A stretch of DNA of 64,000 nucleotides from Citrobacter sp. On2M (GTDB lineage: Bacteria; Pseudomonadota; Gammaproteobacteria; Enterobacterales; Enterobacteriaceae): assembly GCF_018035235.1 (NCBI RefSeq), contig NZ_WPCV01000005.1, positions 558,001 to 622,000 of the forward strand, given 5' to 3'. The notes beneath the pieces were generated by a model that saw only the letters and a program-made list of their open reading frames with translations, had not been told where the DNA came from and ran no database searches. Position numbers and translations under genes: made by a program. The number at the start of each line of letters is the position of its first letter. The stretch's first letter is position 1. Shown one piece after another: positions 19,045 through 28,953 of this stretch.

Positions 19045-19869
19045 TCAGGACTGAAACCCACTCAGCAACGCTTCAGCCATCACCCAGAGAGCCCGGTTGA
19101 GCTTCACATCTCCGTCGATACCACGCACGGCGCGGGTATGCGTTCGCCCGCCTTTCGCACTCCGACCACTGAGCCCGCCCTTAATCAGGTTCTCCTGAAT
19201 ACGCTGATATGTGGTCCACAGATCATTGCTCTCATCCTGCCAGCGGCGTGGGGAGAGTATCTGAGGTGCTGTCACCGGCTGGTGGTCCTCACCGAAACGG
19301 TACGTCAGTGCAGCCTGTGCCAGAGCCTGTTGTGCAGGTGGCGGCAGCATCAGCGACTGCATGGCATCCCGCTTCTCTTCCACACGGTCAAAAATACCCA
19401 GTACTTCATACGCCCCCTCAATCACCTGACTCACGACATCTCCTTTGTGCGCCACACGCACCTCGCCAAACGACTCACCGCAGACAAGCCCGTTCTGGCA
19501 TACCGCGCGGAATAATCCCGGCAGCATCTGATACGAGCTGGTGCCGTCATGAGAGTTGAGCAGAATGATTTCCGGGACTTGCTTGCCGGTAATTTGCCCC
19601 TCCCGACGCAGGCGCAGCATGTGCTTTGTGTGCTCGCGGCGACCTGGGTCACGCACTCTGGTCTGACAGGCAAAGAAGGGCTGAAAGCCTTCGCGCTGCA
19701 GACTGTCGAGGAGAGAAATCGTGGGTATATATGTGTACCGTTCACTGCGAGATTCGTGTTTGTCCTCGCTGAAAACACTGGGCACTACACGAAATAGCTC
19801 TTCGCGGGTTAACGGACGGTCACGACGGATAAGATTTGATGCACCAAAGCGCGAAGCCAGACGGGTCAT
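19045..19869 (-). CDS. yfjQ: DUF932 family protein, YfjQ/YafZ-like
   Basis: A 274-residue protein close to E. coli YfjQ and YafZ as I recall them, beginning MTRLASRFGASNLIRRDRPL. The start at 19869 has GAGGAG seven bases upstream; an ATG five codons earlier overlaps that site. DUF932 proteins are related to phage LGT-type proteins, but no activity has been established. The gene lies 95 bases downstream of the yfjP-like GTPase gene. Confidence 0.88.
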   Translation of the reverse strand: MTRLASRFGASNLIRRDRPLTREELFRVVPSVFSEDKHESRSERYTYIPTISLLDSLQREGFQPFFACQTRVRDPGRREHTKHMLRLRREGQITGKQVPEIILLNSHDGTSSYQMLPGLFRAVCQNGLVCGESFGEVRVAHKGDVVSQVIEGAYEVLGIFDRVEEKRDAMQSLMLPPPAQQALAQAALTYRFGEDHQPVTAPQILSPRRWQDESNDLWTTYQRIQENLIKGGLSGRSAKGGRTHTRAVRGIDGDVKLNRALWVMAEALLSGFQS

Positions 19870-19964
19870 AAGCAGACTCCTCATGATGGGAAAATAAAGA
19901 CAGAAAAGCCCTACCGCTCAATCGCGGCAGGGCTCAGGAACCTACGGGTTAGAAGGGTTAATGT

Positions 19965-20828
19965 TCAGAAGAAGAAGTTCCAGACTGCACGAGCGACCGA
20001 TACCACGATGTCGCGTACAGACTGGATGACAGTCCGAACCGGGGACGGTATCAGGGGCATGGAACTTACTGTGTCCAACACCGAGCCGACCGTTTCACCA
20101 AAATCGTCAAGGGCTTTTTTATTAATGGCATCGGTACGAAGTGGATCACTAAGCTGTACCGCCACCGGACTACTGGCCTCCCGCGGCAGGCAATGAATCA
20201 TCCGTTCAGCCATTACCCGCAGCCCCCATTGCAAACGTACCGACACCGCACAGACAGGGTTTACAGGTTGGAACAACTCATGCAGTAGACAGATTTTGCG
20301 GCTGATATTTTGTTTCTGCTCTGAAGACAGCTTTTCACCACCGCTGGTGGGTTCAACCTTGTCGGACTGACTGATGACAAACAACACCTTATGCCGGTAT
20401 GCTTCACCAATCACCTGCCGGTAAAAATGTTCATCCACCGCTAGTGCTCGATCATCGGCCTTAATCAACCACAGCACCAGGTCGAGCCGGGGAAGTTGCT
20501 GACGGTAAAGTGCAGCATATTCCGCATCGCGTGAACGACTTTCCCCGACACCGGGTAAATCCACCAGGGTCATCACACGATCTCCCACCTGCAGCCGAAA
20601 GCGCAGTGGCTCACGGGTACAGGCCGCCACATCACTAACGGGTGATACCTCACCGGCAAACAGAGCGTTGCACAGACTGGATTTACCTGCACCGGTTTTG
20701 CCCATAATGCCTATTACTGGCTCGTAGTCGGTTAACTGGTTTATTTGCTGCAGAATCCGCTCTGATGCCCACTGTGGCAGACCAGAAAGCGATTGCCGAA
20801 ACGACTTCAAACCTTCAGAATTGTTCAT
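19965..20828 (-). CDS. yfjP: Dynamin-like/Era-type GTPase, YfjP/YeeP/YkfA family
   Basis: A 287-residue GTPase, the same length as E. coli YfjP. It has the P-loop GIMGKTGAGKSSL near residue 40, G3 motif DLPGVGES near residue 94 and a likely specificity motif SQSDKVEP near residue 155. A C-terminal hydrophobic segment could touch the membrane. Role unknown; it heads the CP4 backbone run on the minus strand. Confidence 0.87.
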   Translation of the reverse strand: MNNSEGLKSFRQSLSGLPQWASERILQQINQLTDYEPVIGIMGKTGAGKSSLCNALFAGEVSPVSDVAACTREPLRFRLQVGDRVMTLVDLPGVGESRSRDAEYAALYRQQLPRLDLVLWLIKADDRALAVDEHFYRQVIGEAYRHKVLFVISQSDKVEPTSGGEKLSSEQKQNISRKICLLHELFQPVNPVCAVSVRLQWGLRVMAERMIHCLPREASSPVAVQLSDPLRTDAINKKALDDFGETVGSVLDTVSSMPLIPSPVRTVIQSVRDIVVSVARAVWNFFF

Positions 20829-21265
20829 TGCTACTCCTCTGAAAAATAATACAAAAACGGCAGAATCGTGAGATTCTGCCGTTGATCAGGTATGTTCAGA
20901 AGAATGATATATATCTGAAAATAATTTGAATTAAGGTAAGCGTTAAGTCACTGCGCCTTTGATCCCGCTCCCTGAGTAGTTAGGTTATCTTGGCTCCCTC
21001 CTCCGCAAACCAGATCAGTGGATAAGAGCAAATTGCCCGAGGGGCATTGGGCCGCAAGGTTTTATAGTTCTCATCTGAGAACGGCCGTGTAATGCTTTGA
21101 GGAAAGATACTTAGCTACGATTAGCTTATCTGAGCGCGCGAAGCAGCAGACTGATCCAGTGTCTGAGGAACATGTAGTCATCGGCAATATTAGCATGACG
21201 ATAATGGGCGGCTTAACGTTTATCTTCGAACTTGAATCCGCCTAAAACAAAAAGGAAATGAGATA
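20829..21265. other. Intergenic region, no gene seen
   Basis: This 437-base stretch separates the divergent yfjP-like gene and the DUF262 block. It must carry promoters for both directions. A short inverted repeat after the yfjP start region (ACGGCAGAATC and GATTCTGCCGT, 20856-20883) stands out. I see no coding sequence or RNA I can name. Confidence 0.5.
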
Positions 21266-21358
21266 ATGATCCTCAGGGATACGCGAAAAACTTGTCAAGG
21301 AGCCAACCAGAATACCCAACTCCAACCAGCAAATGCGATTGTTGAGCAGGCATTGTAG
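21266..21358 (+). CDS. Possible 30-residue ORF before the DUF262 pair
   Basis: ATG 21266 is preceded by AAAAGGAAATGAG and opens a 30-codon frame that ends two bases before the next start. The spacing suggests translational coupling. It may be a leader peptide, the remnant of a lost upstream gene (the C-terminus NAIVEQAL looks like an ordinary protein end), or chance. Confidence 0.25.
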   Translation: MILRDTRKTCQGANQNTQLQPANAIVEQAL

Positions 21359-21360
21359 TC

Positions 21361-22701
21361 ATGGGAACTGTATCCTATCAGGTAAAAAAAACGCGGATGC
21401 TGCTAGAGCAGCGCCTCGCTATTCCGTCATACCAGCGCCCCTACAAGTGGCAACAAAAACACGTCAATCAACTAATTGATGATGTGTTAACCCACCGAAA
21501 TAATCAGAGCTACCGCCTTGGGACTGTGGTGTTGCACAGGGATAAATTAAAGCCAGCTTATGCAGGTGAGCTCAATATCGTTGATGGTCAGCAGCGCCTT
21601 CTGACCTTAACCTTGCTTTGCTCAGTGCTCGATCAGAGTGGTGAGTTTTCAACGCCCCTGTTGGAACAATCTTTTGCTTCAAGGGTTAGCATCAATAACC
21701 TTGAGCACAATGCCAAAGTCATTGAGAACCGCCTTGTGGGACTAAATGATAACGAACGCAAAACACTACTTCACTTCGTGTGTGACAAGTGTGAACTGAT
21801 CGAAGTGACGCTCGATGATTTGAGCGAAGCCTTTCAGTTTTTCGACTCGCAAAATGCCAGGGGGAAGGCCCTCGCGCCCCATGACTTGCTAAAGGCATAC
21901 CATTTGCGCGAAATGATGGATGCTACAGAGCAAGCGGAACGACTACACCACGTTAGCCTATGGGAGCAAGGAGTCAGTCCGGATGATGAATCCACTAACC
22001 TTCACCTCATTATGGGCGAGTATTTGTTCCGCCTGCGCCGATGGCTGGATGGCGATTATGGCGTGCAGTTCAGCCGCCACAATCTTGAGGTGTTCAAAGG
22101 CGTCAACCTTTCCACCTCTGATTACCACTATCTGCAGTCTCTGCTCGCCCTGGATTTTGCGGTTGAGCACTACAATAACGACCCTATCAGGAAGTGGGAC
22201 AAGCAGAATAAACCTTATCCGTTTCAGGTTAATCAGTTAATAATTAACGGAAAGCGCTTTTTTGAGTATATCCAGCACTACAAATCCCTACATCACACCC
22301 TATTTGAAGGTGACAAGGCGCTGCTTGGCAATTTCTTAAAAAAACATACCCGTTACGCTGGCAGTTCACGCAAAGGGGATATGTATATTAAAAATCTCTT
22401 TATGTGTGCAGTGATGGCCTATTACGATAAGTTTGGCGATAAAGAATTAATTCAAGCCGCAACAGTCTGTTTTTGTTGGAGTTACTACTTGCGCTTGCAA
22501 TATCAAAAAATCGGCATGGACAGTGTTGATGGTTATGCGCGTGAGCCCCGAGGACTATTGAGAGTGCTCGATAAAGCGATCCACCCACAACAAGTCCTAC
22601 GCTTTCAGCCAAAGCGTTGTATAAACATTCGTTTTCAAAATGCCAAACCCGTAGAAGATTCAATCGCTCAGATGCAGGGAGATGTACATGCCACTGAGTA
22701 A
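21361..22701 (+). CDS. DUF262 domain protein
   Basis: A 446-residue protein with an N-terminal DUF262 (ParB/sulfiredoxin-like nucleotidase) domain: [10 protein letters not shown] at residues 21-30, GTVVLHRD near 53, the signature [11 protein letters not shown] near 75, and [20 protein letters not shown] near 170. DUF262 domains in GmrSD, SspE and BrxU bind and hydrolyse nucleotides to gate a nuclease. The C-terminal half has no HNH motif and is not recognisable. It overlaps the next gene, so the two proteins are probably made together. Likely part of an antiphage or modified-DNA restriction system. Confidence 0.75.
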   Translation: MGTVSYQVKKTRMLLEQRLAIPSYQRPYKWQQKHVNQLIDDVLTHRNNQSYRLGTVVLHRDKLKPAYAGELNIVDGQQRLLTLTLLCSVLDQSGEFSTPLLEQSFASRVSINNLEHNAKVIENRLVGLNDNERKTLLHFVCDKCELIEVTLDDLSEAFQFFDSQNARGKALAPHDLLKAYHLREMMDATEQAERLHHVSLWEQGVSPDDESTNLHLIMGEYLFRLRRWLDGDYGVQFSRHNLEVFKGVNLSTSDYHYLQSLLALDFAVEHYNNDPIRKWDKQNKPYPFQVNQLIINGKRFFEYIQHYKSLHHTLFEGDKALLGNFLKKHTRYAGSSRKGDMYIKNLFMCAVMAYYDKFGDKELIQAATVCFCWSYYLRLQYQKIGMDSVDGYAREPRGLLRVLDKAIHPQQVLRFQPKRCINIRFQNAKPVEDSIAQMQGDVHATE

Positions 22702-24613
22702 CGATTTAGCCTTGCTGACCATCGAACAGTTATTCAGCGCTAATAGCCATTATGTTATCCCTATTTATCAGCGTAACTACGCCTGGGGCGCGCAGGAGAT
22801 TGAACAGCTCATTCGGGACATTGCCGATGCTGCTGAAGCCCTTAAAAATGCAGAGCAACAGGAAGACGCGAAATACTATCTGGGCAGCTTGGTGGTATAT
22901 GTCCGAGATGGCGCTGATAGCGCACACCAAGGCGTAATAGTTTATGAAACGATTGATGGACAGCAAAGGTACACAACGCTGTCGATTTTGCTCGCATACT
23001 TAAAAAAAGTTGCTTGCTGCAGCGAACAAGATTTATCCCTGCTTCACCTAAATCTCGACTTTGACAGCCGTCCTAAATCAGCCCGAACGCTAAATAACCT
23101 GTTTCAACAGGTTCAGAGCAATGATCCTGAAGAACCCTCAATCCGAGCGGCGTTTACTATTATTGAACGCTACTTTGAGAAAGAGAATATCGACATCAAC
23201 AACTTTTGCCGATATCTACTCCAGCACGTCACTATTTTGCGGGTTCCGGTGCCAACAGGGACTGATCTCAACCACTACTTTGAGATCATGAATAACCGTG
23301 GTGAACAGCTAGAAAAACACGAAGTGTTGAAAGCGAATTTGATGTCAGTTTACAACGCTGATACTGCCGCAAGAAACGGCTTTTCTGCCATATGGGATGC
23401 CTGCGCAGATATGAACCGATATGTGCAACTGAGCTTTAGCTCAGAGGCTCGCAAAGCATTATTTGGTGAGCAGTGGTTAGGATTTCCGGCGAGTTTTGAG
23501 GTAATAAAATGCGCGGTAGAAACTAATCGTGATACAGACGAAAAGCTGACTATACGGGATATTATCGAAAGACGACGCTTTCATCACACTGGTGACAACG
23601 ATGAAAAAGCAAAAGAGCAGCGTTTTGATTCGATTATCGATTTCTCCAACTTCCTACTGCATGTACTAAAAGTGACAGTGGATATTGACGTGTCTTTGGA
23701 CGATAAAAAGCTACTTCAGGCATTTGAAATCATAAAAAATGACCGAAAAAAAATCACTCAGTTTGCTTTTAACTTGCTGAAGTTTAGGGTCTTGTTTGAT
23801 CGCTATATCATTAAGCGCGATCAGGCTGAGAAGTGGAGCCTGCTGACGCTTGAGTACTATGCCAGAGACAGGAGTTCGAGCTTCAGCTATAACAACTCTT
23901 TCGATCAAGATGAACTGTCTGGTGTAAATAAACAACTAGCGATGATTTTGTCGATGTTCCATGTCTCCCACCCTGCCTATGTTTACAAGCGATGGCTCAA
24001 TCGCTCGCTGGCCATTTTGAATACCCTGACTTCGGACCAACTTAGTGTTGACGGAGCTGCTTACCTCAGGGAACTTGAACAACTCAGCCACGAGTTCCTG
24101 TCAGAGATTTGTGGTGAAACGGAACAATTCAATGTCGAAGCTCTGCATCGTGGTACCAGTGTGCAGAACTTTGTGTTCAATTTACTCGATTATCGTTTGT
24201 GGCGTAATCTTAATGCTGGCCAATCATTTGATGGTAAAGGGCTTAATAATCCCGAGATTAAGAAGCATTTTGACGGTTTCCAGTTTTCACCGAGCCGAAC
24301 ATCGGTTGAGCACTACTTTCCTCAAACAGATCCCTCTGGCGCAAACAAAATGGGGGATGATGTCCATCGTTTCGGTAACCTCTGCCTGATCTCACCAAGC
24401 AGTAACTCGAGACTTAGTAATTATTCACCAGCAGACAAGAAAAAATTCTACGTCGAAACAGAACGAGCAGAGAGTCTAAAACAAGCCATCATGATGAGCT
24501 ATAAGGAGTGGGGTCCGGATGGGCAAGGCATCAACAACATAGAAAGCCATGAACACGCGATGTTGACATTGCTCAAAGAGCATCGAGATATGACCTTACC
24601 AACCAGGAAATAA
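22688..24613 (+). CDS. DUF262-DUF1524 (GmrSD-like) HNH nuclease
   Basis: A 641-residue protein. The N-terminal DUF262 domain shows [17 protein letters not shown] and [11 protein letters not shown], then [18 protein letters not shown] near residue 200. The C-terminal DUF1524 domain has the HNH pattern SVEHYFPQ near residue 540 and [20 protein letters not shown] near 565-585. This is the architecture of GmrSD and SspE enzymes, which cut glucosylated or phosphorothioated foreign DNA. The start at 22688 has AGGGAG seven bases upstream and overlaps the previous gene; ATG 22682 is an alternative. No modification genes lie nearby, so a type IV-like mode is more likely than self-protection by modification. 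Confidence 0.82.
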   Translation: MPLSNDLALLTIEQLFSANSHYVIPIYQRNYAWGAQEIEQLIRDIADAAEALKNAEQQEDAKYYLGSLVVYVRDGADSAHQGVIVYETIDGQQRYTTLSILLAYLKKVACCSEQDLSLLHLNLDFDSRPKSARTLNNLFQQVQSNDPEEPSIRAAFTIIERYFEKENIDINNFCRYLLQHVTILRVPVPTGTDLNHYFEIMNNRGEQLEKHEVLKANLMSVYNADTAARNGFSAIWDACADMNRYVQLSFSSEARKALFGEQWLGFPASFEVIKCAVETNRDTDEKLTIRDIIERRRFHHTGDNDEKAKEQRFDSIIDFSNFLLHVLKVTVDIDVSLDDKKLLQAFEIIKNDRKKITQFAFNLLKFRVLFDRYIIKRDQAEKWSLLTLEYYARDRSSSFSYNNSFDQDELSGVNKQLAMILSMFHVSHPAYVYKRWLNRSLAILNTLTSDQLSVDGAAYLRELEQLSHEFLSEICGETEQFNVEALHRGTSVQNFVFNLLDYRLWRNLNAGQSFDGKGLNNPEIKKHFDGFQFSPSRTSVEHYFPQTDPSGANKMGDDVHRFGNLCLISPSSNSRLSNYSPADKKKFYVETERAESLKQAIMMSYKEWGPDGQGINNIESHEHAMLTLLKEHRDMTLPTRK

Positions 24614-24932
24614 TGCGTGCAACTGTGTTTTATAATATCAAGTGTGATTACAATCGCTGGCGGTGCCATAGTGCCGTTGGCAGTCTCAGCTCTGAACTAT
24701 TTGAAAACCAAAACCTTGATTAAGGCTGTGCCTACCTTACGTCAATTGGGACAGTATGTTATATAACCAAATTAGACGTCAGGGTTCCAATATTTGTGGA
24801 ATCCTGAAAAGCTTGATACCTGCGATCGAGAATGGCTGTGAAGTATTTAGATCACTGGTGATGATGCAGTGATCCGATTGGACTGTGTCATAACATCTCC
24901 TTAATTTTCGCAAAATTGTCACGGATATCTAA
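24614..24932. other. Intergenic region before abpA
   Basis: A 319-base stretch with no convincing gene. AT-rich sequence near 24740-24780 and 24895-24925 could hold the abpAB promoter. The start of abpA has only a weak ribosome-binding site. Confidence 0.4.
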
Positions 24933-26549
24933 ATGGAGTCGAACGATTCAGGCGGGGTAGCCGCCAAGCACGGTTTCTTATTTCAGGACTGCGTAGCCGC
25001 TTACCATGTCACCCGAATGCTTCGTGACAAGACTATCCGCAGTGTACGCTGCGAGGTCACAGACGATATCGACATTGTATCTGATAGATACATCGACTTC
25101 GTTCAGGTAAAAAGCACGGGCAAAACACGTTGGAACGTTTCGGACATCGTTCAGAATTCAAAAGGTGCTGATAAAAAGACGATCCCCTGCAGTTCAATTT
25201 TGCACAAATCAATGCAGTGTGAGTCTGACCTGTCCCTTGGACGTAGGTACTCCATCGTCACAGAGGAAAAGGTCAACAAAACCCTTGAGTATCTGACGAT
25301 CAACCCAAACGCCCGACTAGATAAGCCAGGTAGACAGGAACTCATCGATGATCTCAACAAACGCACAAACAATTATTTAACAGACTCAGGTATAAGCGTT
25401 TCAGATTGGATCGATGCGGCTACATGGGAAGTGTTTTCATCCCTGCGAGAACTGGAACTTCTAGGGATCAAAAACATACGACTGGCCTCCCAAGATCTAC
25501 ATGGGGTCATTCTCAGTTCCGAAACCGTTGCCGAAGAAATTTGGTGCCGAATCCTTGATACTGTGACGCGCAAGGGCGAGCATTCTCGACGCATTAACAG
25601 TGTGGATGACAAGTCCTACTTACGACCAGAACTACTTGAGTGGTTCAAGCAGCGTGTCGAAGATGACCAGTCTCGGTCAGGTCGCAAAATCTACGTCAAA
25701 CGGGACTTACCCCACATCCTTACGCCATTTAGAGCACCTCTGGCTTCGGTCTGTGCTAAGCGTAAAGGCCAGGTTCTACATCAGCAGTACTCGCTTAAGA
25801 AATACCGCTACAAGTACATCGCGGATAACGTCTGCCAATGGTTGGATGAGGTATTTCTCCGACCAAAAGAAATGTCTGATATTCATAAACTGACACTCAT
25901 TGAAAAGCGAGAACGACTAAAGAATTCAGTCTTCAAATCGCTCAATGACGTCAGCGAATTCTTGGGTCGAGTGTTGTTGCATGCAACGATCCGGCAGCAC
26001 CACCAAAGCCAGCCTATCCCTTGCATGCTATACGTGGAAAAAGCAGGGGCCGAAAAAATTCTTGAAAACGTGCATATCGTTCGCCGCGATCCAGAAGGCG
26101 ATCAGCTTTGGATTGGCTTCAGCGAGTTGGTGACTGATATTGACATTGCCGTCAGACTGCCGGAGTTACGGGATCGGTTGTACGAGGACATTTCGGATTG
26201 CATCGACACAGCACGCAGAAAGATCCTCGACATTAAAGACGATAACTACCTGCTTCGCCACGACATTGACGAAATTCTTGATGGCAGCCAACCTTTCGAT
26301 GCTCACCTCGATCGTTTCACGTTTGTTCTGTTCGTGGGCTACGACTCCAGGCTGCTAACGGAGCCTGAAACGCCGGGGTTCGAGGGTGACCTAGAGAAGG
26401 AAACGACGGCGCTATTCGAAAAATTCGCGGCTGACCTTATCGAGGATTCGCCGTTTGCGAATCTTTGCATCCACGTATTCATTTATCCAGCCCCGAGTCT
26501 TGAGCGGTTAACCCAATTAGTTGATGAGAAGGTGAGAGAGGTCGTATGA
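24933..26549 (+). CDS. abpA: Abortive phage infection protein AbpA (YfjL-like), Cap4-type nuclease domain
   Basis: A 538-residue protein, the length I recall for E. coli CP4-57 YfjL/AbpA. The first 80 residues match the PD-(D/E)XK nuclease fold of the Cap4/DUF4297 kind: GFLFQDCVAAYHV, then CEVTDDIDIVSD and YIDFVQVKST, giving E...D...QxK. The remainder is unassigned. It overlaps the helicase gene by four bases (ATGA). In E. coli, AbpA and AbpB together block several lytic phages; both are needed. Assignment is from length, gene pairing and motifs; sequence identity was not computed. Confidence 0.8.
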   Translation: MESNDSGGVAAKHGFLFQDCVAAYHVTRMLRDKTIRSVRCEVTDDIDIVSDRYIDFVQVKSTGKTRWNVSDIVQNSKGADKKTIPCSSILHKSMQCESDLSLGRRYSIVTEEKVNKTLEYLTINPNARLDKPGRQELIDDLNKRTNNYLTDSGISVSDWIDAATWEVFSSLRELELLGIKNIRLASQDLHGVILSSETVAEEIWCRILDTVTRKGEHSRRINSVDDKSYLRPELLEWFKQRVEDDQSRSGRKIYVKRDLPHILTPFRAPLASVCAKRKGQVLHQQYSLKKYRYKYIADNVCQWLDEVFLRPKEMSDIHKLTLIEKRERLKNSVFKSLNDVSEFLGRVLLHATIRQHHQSQPIPCMLYVEKAGAEKILENVHIVRRDPEGDQLWIGFSELVTDIDIAVRLPELRDRLYEDISDCIDTARRKILDIKDDNYLLRHDIDEILDGSQPFDAHLDRFTFVLFVGYDSRLLTEPETPGFEGDLEKETTALFEKFAADLIEDSPFANLCIHVFIYPAPSLERLTQLVDEKVREVV

Positions 26550-28735
26550 CAGAGATCTATGAACAGGCGAAACATAGCCTGCAGGGTGAGGACTTCTCAT
26601 CGTTCAATTATCTGTTTGCGGTTAACAAGCTGTTGTCTAACCCTGTTTCGTATGACTTGGGACGGGATTTGATCGTGCGAGCTCTCGATTCGCGCGAGCG
26701 GTTTTCCGAGCACACCACAATTTTGAAAAATATGGTGAGAAAATCAGGTTTGTTCCCGTATCTCAAAAAGGAGTTCACCAGCCTGACACCGGATGACCTG
26801 AGGGTGCTTGAGCTATACCGGACGCCATTCTCGGATGGTTATGTTTTCCACTCAATGCAGTTCCACATATTCGATCTGCTCAAGTCTGGTCAAAACGTGG
26901 TGCTGAGTGCACCTACAAGCATGGGCAAAAGCGCAATCGTCGATTCATTGCTCGGCATGGGAACTTTGAAACGGCTTGTTCTGGTTGTTCCAACCGTGGC
27001 TCTTGCCGACGAAACCCGTCGCCGACTGCAAGAGCGATTCGGTGACCGATATCAGATCATCCACCACAGTTCCCAAGTGTGCCATTCCGATCAGGCTGTT
27101 TACGTGTTAACTCAGGAGAGAGTGAACGAGCGTGACGACATCGTCGACATTGACCTCTTCGTCATTGACGAGTTTTACAAGTTGGCGTTCCGACAACTGA
27201 AAAGCGGGGACATTGATCATCAAGACGAACGAGTCATTGAGCTCAACATTGCGTTAAGCAAACTGCTTAAGGTCTCCAGGCAGTTTTACCTGACGGGACC
27301 GTTCGTTAACAGCATTCGCGGTCTCGAAAGACTTGGGTATCCGCATACTTTCGTTTCTACCGACTTCAATACAGTGGCGCTAGATGTTAAGACGTTCGGC
27401 ATCAAAGCGAATGACGACAAAACCAAGCTCAAAGCGCTGGGGGAAATCGCGCACGCATGCGTCGACGCAACGATCATTTATTGCAAGTCACCAACTGTTG
27501 CGGGCCTGGTGGCGCGCGAGTTGATCAGGCTTGGGCATGGCACTCCGACTGAGAATCCCCATGTCGACTGGGTCAGCGAAGAGTTCGATGCCGACTGGGA
27601 TTACACAGTCGCCCTTAGAAACGGTATTGGCTTGCATTTTGGCGCGCTACCGAGGGCACTGCAGCAATACACTGCCGACCAATTCAATGCTGGAAAACTG
27701 CGCTTTTTGCTCTGCACCTCCACGATCATTGAAGGAGTCAACACTATCGCTAAGAACGTTGTGATCTACGACAACCGCGATGGAACTCGCAGCATTGACA
27801 AATTCACCCATGGGAACATCAAAGGTCGCGCCGGGCGCATGGGCGTTCACTTCGTCGGCAAAATCTTTTGCCTGGAGGAAATCCCGGAAGACAATCTCAA
27901 TCAAGAGGTGGATATTCCGCTCGGTATTCAGGACATTGATACCCCAATCAACCTGTTAGCCAGCGTTCAACCAGACCACTTGTCCGAGTTTTCACAGGAT
28001 CGCTTTGATGAGGTTTTCATAAACGACCGTGTTTCCATCGACCTTGTGAAGAAGCATTCGTACTTCCGTGTCGAGCAGTTCGAAATGCTGCAAAGCATGT
28101 TCGAGATGATGGACGATAACGAATTTTCCTCGTTAGTGTTTCACTGGACTCCCGCGACAAACTTCCTCAAGACCTTTGCAAATATCATTGCCAAACTGGT
28201 TCCCCATACGTTCAGTCGCAATGGGGTCCCTGTTAAGCCTACGGATGTCATGATCGCAAAACTTGCCGGCTATTTAAGTGCTGAAAGTTATTCGGAATAT
28301 CTGAAAAATCAGATCGATTATGCACGACAGTGGGTTTCTGAAGGGGAGAAACATACTCTTTCCATTGCCCTCAACAATGATTTGAAGCTCATCACCAATA
28401 CCTTCGGTTATACCCTACCTAAGGTGCTCAGCTTGATGGAGGATGTAGTTAAACACCACGTTTTAAAGCGTGGTATACGCAGCAAAGTCGATTACACGCA
28501 TGTCAAATTGGCGTTCGAAAGCTTCCACCTACCGCCAGGTGTCAATGCCTTGGAAGAGATTGGCATTCCCATTCAGACGTTACACCGACTGGTCGACTTG
28601 CTGGAATTTTCTGATCAGGCTGATGTGGATGAGTTGTGCCAGTATCTTCGGGATACTCAGGACATTTGGAGTCGATCGATTGGGTACGTGGATCAGACGT
28701 TCATCAGGCGCGCGCTCGGTATTGAACAACATTGA
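26546..28735 (+). CDS. abpB: Abortive phage infection helicase AbpB (YfjK-like)
   Basis: A 729-residue superfamily 2 helicase, the length of E. coli YfjK/AbpB. Motif I is APTSMGKSAIVDSL near residue 128, motif Ia VVPTVALADETRRRL near 148, motif II VIDEFYKL near 206 (DEFY in place of DEAH), motif V TSTIIEGVNTIAKN near 396 and motif VI NIKGRAGRMG near 427. The N-terminus and the C-terminal 250 residues are specific to the family. It is coupled to abpA by a four-base overlap. A helicase-nuclease pair acting on phage DNA or replication intermediates is the likely mode. Confidence 0.82.
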   Translation: MTEIYEQAKHSLQGEDFSSFNYLFAVNKLLSNPVSYDLGRDLIVRALDSRERFSEHTTILKNMVRKSGLFPYLKKEFTSLTPDDLRVLELYRTPFSDGYVFHSMQFHIFDLLKSGQNVVLSAPTSMGKSAIVDSLLGMGTLKRLVLVVPTVALADETRRRLQERFGDRYQIIHHSSQVCHSDQAVYVLTQERVNERDDIVDIDLFVIDEFYKLAFRQLKSGDIDHQDERVIELNIALSKLLKVSRQFYLTGPFVNSIRGLERLGYPHTFVSTDFNTVALDVKTFGIKANDDKTKLKALGEIAHACVDATIIYCKSPTVAGLVARELIRLGHGTPTENPHVDWVSEEFDADWDYTVALRNGIGLHFGALPRALQQYTADQFNAGKLRFLLCTSTIIEGVNTIAKNVVIYDNRDGTRSIDKFTHGNIKGRAGRMGVHFVGKIFCLEEIPEDNLNQEVDIPLGIQDIDTPINLLASVQPDHLSEFSQDRFDEVFINDRVSIDLVKKHSYFRVEQFEMLQSMFEMMDDNEFSSLVFHWTPATNFLKTFANIIAKLVPHTFSRNGVPVKPTDVMIAKLAGYLSAESYSEYLKNQIDYARQWVSEGEKHTLSIALNNDLKLITNTFGYTLPKVLSLMEDVVKHHVLKRGIRSKVDYTHVKLAFESFHLPPGVNALEEIGIPIQTLHRLVDLLEFSDQADVDELCQYLRDTQDIWSRSIGYVDQTFIRRALGIEQH

Positions 28736-28953
28736 TTTAAGTGCGTTTGTGTTCCTTGGTCGGTATAAACCGTTAGTTGCTTACCGTCCTGTTAATAATG
28801 GCTTTGACCGAATCTTAGTTCACCTCGCTTGCTATTGAGCTTGCTATTGAGCTTGCTAATTGACGGTAACACAGAGTTTGAAGCTAATTATCATACACCG
28901 CATCACGCCGAAAAAACCGTATGGGGGGGATCCGCCCTATGAGAAAATAACTG

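Noticed and set aside
26546-28735. Helicase considered as HamB of a Hachiman system
   Set aside because: The partner is a 538-residue Cap4-like nuclease rather than the shorter HamA protein, and both lengths fit AbpA/AbpB.
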